Positions 5,142-10,902 of a stretch of 10,902 nt of DNA are shown here, piece by piece. The stretch lies in contig DBXI01000014.1 of assembly GCA_002309255.1 (NCBI GenBank), positions 72,662-83,563 on the forward strand, written 5' to 3'. Position 1 is the stretch's first letter; the number at the start of each line of letters is the position of its first letter. A model generated the notes under the pieces. It was given only the letters and a program-made list of their open reading frames with translations, made no database searches and was not told where the DNA came from. This DNA is from Bacteroidales bacterium UBA1216 (lineage in GTDB: Bacteria > Bacteroidota > Bacteroidia > Bacteroidales > Paludibacteraceae). The position numbers and the translations under genes were made by a program.

Positions 5142-6554
5142 TTATTTGGTCAGTTTATCTATCTCTGCAAATAACTCTTCAATCTTTGCGACGATGCGCT
5201 GCTGCTCGGCTAATGGTGGGAGAGGAACCAAATATGATGTTAGGTTTCCAAGTTTAATATATGGTATGGCAGAGCCATATAATTTATCTTGATTATACTC
5301 TTTCCAATTACACATTAAATGGTATTTCAAGTATTCTAGATTTATTGTTCCATTTGCTTTAAGGAGATATGTACGTTGATATGCTTCAAATTGACCTTTA
5401 TAATGTATGACTTGCCCAATATTAGCACCATTTCCTGGCATAATTAAATACTCTCCTTCATATGAATACGTTTTGCATTTTAATGGAGTATTAGAGCATG
5501 TGAAGAAATAATAAGTACCTTTTTCATCTCCGAAATTAGCATCTTTTTTCCCTGCCTCAATCTGCACTAAATATCCTAATCTCACCCACTCCCAACTTGC
5601 AGGGATTTCAAAGGGCTTCTCGTCTTCGGTGATCGGTGCAGAAGGCTTCTCTTTTTTGTGTTTGCCGGCCTTGATAAGTTGTGCTTTCTCCTCGCGGATA
5701 CGGGCAAGGAGAGCGGACGCAGGCTCATCGTTCGGGTCTTGCGGCACAAGTTTGCCTTGGATGGCTTGCTGGAGTATGGATTGGCGCAAGCGAACAGGAA
5801 GAGCGGCGTTGAGTTCATCAAGTTCCTTTTGGGCTTTGCCGTATTGCTCCACGATAGGTAATAATTCCTCTAACTTAGCCACAATACGCTTCTGCTCGGC
5901 GAGAGGGGGAAGAGGTACAATGAAATCATTCATTACTGCTAATGAAACATTCTTAATTGTTGATCCAGTTGCATTCCCTTTCGCGTATTTTAGGAAATAA
6001 TCAGTATACATTAATGTAGTAATGTACGGCTTTAAAGCGGCATCCATTAGGTTATAATAACACGCACTCTTTCCTAATATTACAGGTTCTCCATTGTAAT
6101 GTCCGACATTACCAATAGTACCATTAATAGATACTAAAATAGTTGTTTCGTTTAGAATCTTTCTATATTTGAGGTATTCTCTCTCGTTAACACGTTTAGT
6201 ATCTCCTTTCAATATAATTCTATTATGGGACAGATTGTTTCCATTTACAAAATAATACGCTCCATGAATATCATATTCAGGAGTTCCATGAATACCATCT
6301 CCAAGTATAGAGACAATATTTTTAAGTCTTACCCATTCCCAACTGCTCGGTATCTCAAAAGGAATCTCCTCTTCTTTGATAGGTTTTTCAACGAGGTCTT
6401 TCTTTTTAAGTTTACTTTCTTTCACAAGCCGCTCTTTCTCCTCACGGATATGCTGGAGAAGGACAGACGCCGGTTCGTCGTTTGGATCTTGCGGAACCAA
6501 ACGACCGGAGATGGCTTCTTGGAGGATGCTATTGCGTAGTTGTTCTGCGGTCAT
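5142..6554 (-). CDS. hsdS: Type I restriction-modification specificity subunit (HsdS)
   Basis: This 470-residue HsdS has the usual length and two half-repeats. Each begins with a conserved helix (LRNSILQEAISGRLVPQD at 6-23; LRQSILQQAIQGKLVPQD at 256-273), then DPNDEPAS, a Lys-rich linker, and IPFEIP/KPFEIP with SWEWVRL starting a target recognition domain. TRD1 is about 70-215 and TRD2 about 318-445. Each half ends with VPLPPLAEQ(K/Q)RIVAK. HsdS directs HsdM and HsdR to a bipartite DNA target, one half per TRD. The start overlaps the YhcG stop as ATGA, indicating translational coupling; the RAYT gene follows after one base. No hsdM or hsdR is in view. The TRD parts are more AT-rich than the conserved blocks, as expected for exchanged cassettes. 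The two conserved DNA blocks could recombine. Confidence 0.93.
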   Translation of the reverse strand: MTAEQLRNSILQEAISGRLVPQDPNDEPASVLLQHIREEKERLVKESKLKKKDLVEKPIKEEEIPFEIPSSWEWVRLKNIVSILGDGIHGTPEYDIHGAYYFVNGNNLSHNRIILKGDTKRVNEREYLKYRKILNETTILVSINGTIGNVGHYNGEPVILGKSACYYNLMDAALKPYITTLMYTDYFLKYAKGNATGSTIKNVSLAVMNDFIVPLPPLAEQKRIVAKLEELLPIVEQYGKAQKELDELNAALPVRLRQSILQQAIQGKLVPQDPNDEPASALLARIREEKAQLIKAGKHKKEKPSAPITEDEKPFEIPASWEWVRLGYLVQIEAGKKDANFGDEKGTYYFFTCSNTPLKCKTYSYEGEYLIMPGNGANIGQVIHYKGQFEAYQRTYLLKANGTINLEYLKYHLMCNWKEYNQDKLYGSAIPYIKLGNLTSYLVPLPPLAEQQRIVAKIEELFAEIDKLTK

Positions 6555-7774
6555 TCTTTCACTTGTTTTGCTTTTGCGATTTCCAATTCCTTAACCGTAC
6601 GCTCGACCACTTCCTCCAATTGGTAGGTTGCCACGCCAAGCGGTTTCTGAATATCCTTGAGCGACCATTCGACAACGGTTTTCTTTGCCGTCTTACAAAT
6701 CAGTATTCCGACAGAAGGATTGTCTCCTTGACCACGAAGGAGATGATCTGCGGCAGTCACATAGAAATTCAACTTACCGGCAAACTCCGGCATAAACTCC
6801 ACCGCTTTGAGTTCGATGATGACATATCGCTTTTGAGGTATATGATAGAACACCAAATCCGGGAAGAACGCCGTATCTTCGTCCATCCGCAACTCCATCT
6901 GCCGACCGACATAAGCAAACCCCTGCCCTAACTCCAATAAGAACCTGGTGATGTTTGCCACAAGAGCTTCTTCCAAATCGTGTTCGTCATACTTCGGCTT
7001 GAGTGTCAGAAATTCAAAATGGTACGGGTCTTTCAATATCTCTTGCGCCAAGGAACTTTGCAAAGCCGGTAGAGTTGTCGAGAAATTGGAAACAGCGTTT
7101 CCTGTTGCTTGGTAAAGATGGGCTTCAATATTATCGCTTAACTGCGGGCGTGACCAACCACCATCAATAACCTTATTAAGATAGAAAATCGCCTCATCTA
7201 GATTCTTGCATTTGGTGATAATATCAATATGTTGCCCCCATGGAATTTGTCCAAAAAATTCCGGCATTTCTAATTCGTCAATGGGTCGTTGACGATTTGG
7301 GTATAATTCGTCAGCAGGCTGCTGACGAATTTCATCACCGGCTTGGTGACGATTTTCGTCAACGGGTCGTTGACGATTTGTAAGCATCTCATTATAAAAC
7401 GCATACCACCGTTTCATGTATTTGAGATTGGTTACAGAAAAACCCGTCTGCTCAGGAAACATCTCTTTCAAATCAAGGCTGAGCTGGTTATAGAAACCGC
7501 TTCCCCATTTGCTTTCTGCACGCATTGAATTCATATCACGCCCCAAACTCCAATAGAATTCAAGCATAGTACTATTCACGCGAATAGCCGCCTTTACTTG
7601 ACTCTTCTGAAAACGTTGTTTCAATTCAGAGAGCCATTCCACATAACTTTTATCAGTAATCAAGCCACTACGATATACAAAAACGGGAGTATTCTGCATA
7701 ATTGTACAATCTGTTAATTGATTCCTAATATATTCTGTATCTTCCGCAAGGTGCCGTATATTTGTTTTGTACAA
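6551..7774 (-). CDS. YhcG/DUF1016-family PDDEXK nuclease with hairpin insert
   Basis: This 407-residue protein has the DUF1016/YhcG layout. The N-terminal DUF1016_N part (about 43-130: KAAIRVNSTMLEFYWSLGRD, GFSVTNLKYMKRWYAFY) precedes a C-terminal PDDEXK nuclease. The catalytic candidates are Asp306 in FFPDLVFYH and Glu321-x-Lys323 in YVIIELK. Family members are DNA nucleases or nuclease-like partners often found beside type I systems. Between the two parts, residues 133-168 are four units of the type RQRPVDEN/RQQPADEL, encoded by four tandem hairpins (7276-7375). Residues 1-25 are unlike the family, and Met26 (ATG at 7697-7699) is an alternative start closer to the expected N-terminus. The stop overlaps the hsdS start by ATGA, so both proteins are likely made together. 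Confidence 0.88.
   Translation of the reverse strand: MYKTNIRHLAEDTEYIRNQLTDCTIMQNTPVFVYRSGLITDKSYVEWLSELKQRFQKSQVKAAIRVNSTMLEFYWSLGRDMNSMRAESKWGSGFYNQLSLDLKEMFPEQTGFSVTNLKYMKRWYAFYNEMLTNRQRPVDENRHQAGDEIRQQPADELYPNRQRPIDELEMPEFFGQIPWGQHIDIITKCKNLDEAIFYLNKVIDGGWSRPQLSDNIEAHLYQATGNAVSNFSTTLPALQSSLAQEILKDPYHFEFLTLKPKYDEHDLEEALVANITRFLLELGQGFAYVGRQMELRMDEDTAFFPDLVFYHIPQKRYVIIELKAVEFMPEFAGKLNFYVTAADHLLRGQGDNPSVGILICKTAKKTVVEWSLKDIQKPLGVATYQLEEVVERTVKELEIAKAKQVKE
7276..7375. repeat. Class C array: four tandem hairpins inside the YhcG gene
   Basis: Four hairpins of about 19 bases start at 7276, 7309, 7333 and 7357. Their arms are CGTCAA/TTGACG, CGTCAGCAG/CTGCTGACG, TCACC/GGTGA and CGTCAAC/GTTGACG. 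The second extends with AATT to 13-bp perfect arms (7305-7331). Spacings are 33, 24 and 24 bases, so the frame is kept and each unit adds eight residues of pattern RxxxxDEx. Arm bases differ between units but stay paired. Confidence 0.85.
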
Positions 7775-7920
7775 GGCTCACAGTGTTGGTGGCAGTCCTG
7801 GAGCAGGTCATCCGAGGAAGAAGTCTTCTATCTCTTATGAGGCGGGCAGACACTCCATACCGTGCCGGAGTATTGCCAATGCCATTAGTTGGTTACTTTA
7901 TGCGGACGGGGATATTGTTA
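7775..7920. other. Spacer between the exonuclease-fusion gene and the YhcG gene
   Basis: No gene is supported here. On the minus strand it contains a 16-codon open stretch (MALAILRHGMECLPAS), too short to call, and a small inverted repeat ACTCC/GGAGT at 7852-7871. No clear TAnnTTTG box is seen before the YhcG gene, so promoter use is unresolved. Confidence 0.4.
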
Positions 7921-10902
7921 TCAGATAATACCTCTGCGCTGGAGTTCAAAGTAACAGTCTTTGGTCGCTGTGATGTCCGCGAGAGCATCATGCGCATCGG
8001 AAAATGTCCTTCCGAACAGTTTTCTGTGCAACTCTTCCAACTTCGGGTACTTGTAACCGCCGTAATATCTGTTGGTACTTGGTATGGCACAAAAGTCAAT
8101 ACTCTTTTTCATGGTGCAAACAGCAGGAGTATTCATCACTTTGTCGTATGACCGCCCCAATCTGTACAATTCGGCTCCGACAATGTGCTGGTCGAATTCG
8201 ATATTATGACCTACTATGCATTGTGCCAGTCCGAGGTCTGCAATAAATTCCACCAACACATCGACAAGCGGCAGTCCTTCTTGCAACGCCCTTTGTGTTG
8301 TGATGCCATGAACGGCTGAAGCGTCAGCGGGAATAGTAAAGCCGTTCGGACGGATAATTGCCGTTTTGCGTTTCAGCACATTGCCTTTTTCATCAGTTAG
8401 CAGCCATGCCAATTGAACCAAACGCGGCCAGTTGTATGAGTCTGTCACGGGTGCCTGATAATTGCGCGGAACACCTGTCGTCTCAGTGTCAAAGAAAATA
8501 TATTTCGCTATGTTTTTAGTTTGTCGTTCTTCTGCCTGCCGCAAACGTTCCTGCCCGACAAGGCGTACAGTCTCCTGTTCTTCTTTTTGTCTGCGTAGTA
8601 ACTCTTCCTGTCGCTGTTTTTCTTGTTCTATATGTTTTTGCAAGTTCCCGGCTTGGCGTTTCGCATCTTTATAGCCTGATTTGGCTGCCTGATTGTATAG
8701 TTGCAGGGCCTTGTCTGTATCCTGCGGGAGGATTTCTCCCTTCGCATACCAGCCTGCCAAAGTGTATGCGGCTTCCGCACTGCCTTTGTCAGCAGCCTGC
8801 GTGTAATACAATACCGCCTGCACAATGTTTTTCCGCACACCAACACCCAATTCGTATGCCTTTGCAAGATTGGTAAGGATGGTCAGTTCCTCATTGTCCC
8901 GCTCCACTATTCTATCTGCGTATTCTTTCAGACCTTCCATTTGCAAGAAACGTGCTTTCTGTCCCTTCGGAATACAGATTTCTTTAAGGTTGCTGCAACG
9001 GTCGAAAGCATATCTTCCAATGCTTGTCACACTGTCGGGGATAGTGATTGAGGTCAAACAGCGGCATTCCAAAAAAGCCCCCTCTCCAATGCTTGTAACG
9101 CTATTAGGAATAGTGATTGAAGATAGACCTATGCAACGACAAAAAGCATGATTTCCAATGCTTGTCACGCTGTCAGGAATAGTTATTGAAGTCAGAACAG
9201 TACAACTGTTGAAAGCAGAATCATCAATGCTTGTCACGCTGTCGGGAATAATTGTTGTTTTGCAACCGACGAGTAATTTGTTTGAGTCAGTTTCAATAAT
9301 TGCATTACAGTTATTACGGCTGTCATATTTTGTGTTACCGCTTGAAACTATGATTGAAGTCAGACCGATACAACCATTGAAAGCATCCCATCCAATACTT
9401 ATTACACTTTGGGGAATAGTGATGGTAGTCAGCCCGCTACAACCAGAGAAAGCACACGACCCTATTTCAGTCAAACTATTTGGGATATTGATTGATGTTA
9501 GACCTCCACAAAATTCAAATGCGCTACTACCTATATTTGTCACACTATCGGGGATAGTGATTGAAGTCAGACCTCCACAAAATTCAAATGCGCTACTACC
9601 TATATTTGTCACACTGTCGGGAATAGTGATTGAAGTCAGACCGCTGCAACCACAGAATGCACTTTTTCCAATGCTTGTCACACTATTGGGAATAGTGTAT
9701 TCTCCTTGAAAATCTTTTGGGCATTTTACCAATGTCTTGCCGTAATCGGAGAATTCTACTCCGTATTTGTCAACGTATGCCTTCGCAAGGTTTGTGAGAA
9801 TCGTTGGTTCCTCATTGTCCCGCTCCACTATTCTATCTGCATATTCTTTCAGACCTTCCATTTGCAAGAAACGTGCTTTCTGTCCCTTCGGAATACAGAT
9901 TTCTTTAAGGTTGCTGCAACGGTCGAAAGCATATCTTCCAATGCTTGTCACACTGTCGGGGATAGTGATTGAGGTCAAACAGCGGCATTCCCAAAAAGCA
10001 GCTTCTCCAATGCTTGTCATATTGTCATGAATAGTGATTGAAGATAGACCTATGCAACGACAAAAAGCACGGTCTCCAATGCTTGTCACACTGTCGGGAA
10101 TGGTGATTGAAGTCAGAACAGTACAAAAATTGAAAGCAGAATCACCAATGCTTGTCACGCTGTCGGGAATAATTGTTGTTTTGCAACCGACGAGTAATTT
10201 GTTTGAGTCAGTTTCAATAATTGCATTACAGTTATTACGGCTGTCATATTTTGTGTTACCGCTTGAAACTATGATTGAAGTCAGACCTATACAACCTTTA
10301 AAAGCACCATCTCCAATGCTTGTCACACTGTTGGGAATAGTGATTGAAGTCAGACCGCTGCAACCTTCGAAAGCACCATCTCCAATGCTTGTCACACTAT
10401 CGGGAATAGTGATTGAAGTCAGACCGCTACAATCATAGAAAGCACCATCTCCAATGCTTGTCACACCATCGGGAATAACCGTTGTCTTGCAACCGACTAT
10501 TGAGCAGTTTTTGGCAGTTTCAATAATAGCATTGCAGTTATTGCGGCTATCGTATTTCTTGTTACCTTTTGAAACTATGATTGAAGTCAGACCGCTGCAA
10601 CCAGAGAAAGCACCCCATCCAATGTTTGTCACACTGTCGGGAATAGTGATTGAAGTCAGACCGCTGCAACCAGAGAAAGCACCACCTCCAATGCTTGTAA
10701 CGCTCTTGGGAATAACCGTTGTCTTGCAACCGGCTATTAAGCTGTTTGTGGCTGTTTCAATAATTGCATTGCAGTTATTGCGGCTGTCATATTTCTTATT
10801 GCCTCCTGAAACGATAATTGAAGTCAGACTGCTACAATCTTCGAAAGCACGCCTTCCAATGCTTGTAACGCTATTAGGAATAGTGATTGAAATTAGACCG
10901 CT
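7921..10902 (-). CDS. BspA-type LRR / Sel1-like / DEDDh exonuclease fusion, 5' end cut by window
   Basis: The frame is open to the right edge (993 codons plus stop), so the N-terminus is missing. Counting from the edge, residues 1 to about 660 are BspA/LRR_5-type repeats of 23 residues (LTSITIPDSVTSIGDGAF). Four copies of a longer unit contain YDSRNNCNAIIET. Residues about 674-740 are Sel1-like repeats (AVLYYTQAADKGSAEAAYTLAGWY, DKALQLYNQAAKSGYKDAK). Residues about 750-795 form a Glu/Gln/Arg-rich coiled coil. The C-terminal ~190 residues are a DnaQ/epsilon-like 3'-5' exonuclease. Exo I is FFDTETTG (Asp at 8488-8490), Exo II is GHNIEFDQ (Asp at 8191-8193), and Exo III is HDALAD; all acidic residues and the His are present. 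LRR and Sel1 modules usually bind proteins. A signal peptide cannot be judged. An exonuclease attached to LRRs argues for a cytoplasmic protein. Confidence 0.85.
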   Translation of the reverse strand, partial: SGLISITIPNSVTSIGRRAFEDCSSLTSIIVSGGNKKYDSRNNCNAIIETATNSLIAGCKTTVIPKSVTSIGGGAFSGCSGLTSITIPDSVTNIGWGAFSGCSGLTSIIVSKGNKKYDSRNNCNAIIETAKNCSIVGCKTTVIPDGVTSIGDGAFYDCSGLTSITIPDSVTSIGDGAFEGCSGLTSITIPNSVTSIGDGAFKGCIGLTSIIVSSGNTKYDSRNNCNAIIETDSNKLLVGCKTTIIPDSVTSIGDSAFNFCTVLTSITIPDSVTSIGDRAFCRCIGLSSITIHDNMTSIGEAAFWECRCLTSITIPDSVTSIGRYAFDRCSNLKEICIPKGQKARFLQMEGLKEYADRIVERDNEEPTILTNLAKAYVDKYGVEFSDYGKTLVKCPKDFQGEYTIPNSVTSIGKSAFCGCSGLTSITIPDSVTNIGSSAFEFCGGLTSITIPDSVTNIGSSAFEFCGGLTSINIPNSLTEIGSCAFSGCSGLTTITIPQSVISIGWDAFNGCIGLTSIIVSSGNTKYDSRNNCNAIIETDSNKLLVGCKTTIIPDSVTSIDDSAFNSCTVLTSITIPDSVTSIGNHAFCRCIGLSSITIPNSVTSIGEGAFLECRCLTSITIPDSVTSIGRYAFDRCSNLKEICIPKGQKARFLQMEGLKEYADRIVERDNEELTILTNLAKAYELGVGVRKNIVQAVLYYTQAADKGSAEAAYTLAGWYAKGEILPQDTDKALQLYNQAAKSGYKDAKRQAGNLQKHIEQEKQRQEELLRRQKEEQETVRLVGQERLRQAEERQTKNIAKYIFFDTETTGVPRNYQAPVTDSYNWPRLVQLAWLLTDEKGNVLKRKTAIIRPNGFTIPADASAVHGITTQRALQEGLPLVDVLVEFIADLGLAQCIVGHNIEFDQHIVGAELYRLGRSYDKVMNTPAVCTMKKSIDFCAIPSTNRYYGGYKYPKLEELHRKLFGRTFSDAHDALADITATKDCYFELQRRGII
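8853..9365 (-). repeat. Long internal duplication, C-terminal copy
   Basis: Bases 8853-9365 repeat at 9774-10286 with a constant offset of 921 bases, which is 307 codons. Long stretches are identical or nearly so by eye, for example 8887-9060 against 9808-9981 and 9238-9362 against 10159-10283. The copy ends where the Sel1-like part begins (TNLAKAY). Confidence 0.85.
9501..9638 (-). repeat. Near-identical 69-bp tandem LRR unit, two copies
   Basis: Bases 9501-9569 repeat directly at 9570-9638, with two differences by eye. Sixty-nine bases equal one 23-residue BspA LRR, so one repeat unit was recently duplicated. Confidence 0.85.
9774..10286 (-). repeat. Long internal duplication, N-terminal copy
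   Basis: This is the partner of 8853-9365. It encodes the same LRR block and the RFLQMEGLKEYADRIVE linker up to TNLAKAY. It then continues into a different linker (VDKYGVEFSDYGKTLVKC) leading to more LRRs, rather than into the Sel1-like part. Confidence 0.85.

Noticed and set aside
4424..5257. 277-residue open frame on the + strand
   Set aside because: It is antisense to the RAYT gene, whose HUH and Tyr motifs are clear, and its own sequence has no recognisable features.
5142..7774. Complete type I restriction-modification system
   Set aside because: Only HsdS is present; no adenine methylase motifs and no HsdR helicase are seen in the window.
9158..10438. Repetitive + strand frames and a CRISPR-like look of the repeats
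   Set aside because: The period is 69 bases, equal to 23-residue LRRs on the minus strand, the repeats are degenerate, and there are no unique spacers.
10632..10632. Start of the LRR-exonuclease gene at 10632 (GTG)
   Set aside because: The same frame continues with in-phase LRRs to the right edge, so the true start is outside the window.
1..10902. tRNA, rRNA or riboswitch
   Set aside because: No cloverleaf or known conserved RNA core was recognised by eye; the visible hairpins are simple stems.

Overview
The window looks like Bacteroidales DNA. The reasons are a promoter-like TAnnTTTG -7 box with no clear Shine-Dalgarno sites, a BT4734/DUF3987-type primase-helicase-like protein, BspA-type 23-residue leucine-rich repeats, and a YhcG/DUF1016 nuclease next to a type I specificity gene. 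I cannot assign a genus.

Layout. On the + strand, bases 1-2184 hold the 3' part of a DUF3987-type gene whose start lies to the left of the window. It converges on a block of five minus-strand genes plus one remnant. Read in the direction of transcription, right to left, these are: a very large gene, cut by the right edge, encoding BspA-type LRRs, Sel1-like repeats, a coiled coil and a DEDDh exonuclease (10902-7921); a YhcG/DUF1016 PDDEXK nuclease (7774-6551); a two-TRD HsdS (6554-5142, overlapping the nuclease gene by ATGA); a REP-associated tyrosine transposase-like HUH protein, RAYT (5140-4115); a scrap of a second hsdS 3' end (4065-4009); an unknown coiled-coil protein (4004-3048); and a small Trp-rich unknown protein (2726-2295). 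Bases 2185-2294 carry two hairpins and part of a tandem 8-mer between the convergent genes. Bases 2727-3047 hold a promoter, a hairpin with a U-tract, and ATCTGC repeats. No hsdM or hsdR is present, so a working type I system cannot be claimed from this window.

The most interesting theme is palindromes placed inside open reading frames without breaking them. At least four sequence classes occur. Class A has two copies in the DUF3987 gene. Class B has two copies in the same gene. Class C is an array of four hairpins in the YhcG gene with covarying arms, spaced by multiples of 24 or 33 bp. Class D has one copy inside the RAYT gene and one at its 3' edge. Because a RAYT, the enzyme family linked to REP palindromes, sits among them, I suggest that the window may show coding-compatible palindromic elements spread by a RAYT-like enzyme. 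This is inference; the palindromes and the HUH protein are directly visible.

A second notable item is the LRR-Sel1-DEDDh fusion beside restriction-type genes. It contains a recent internal duplication of about 0.5 kb at an offset of 921 bp.
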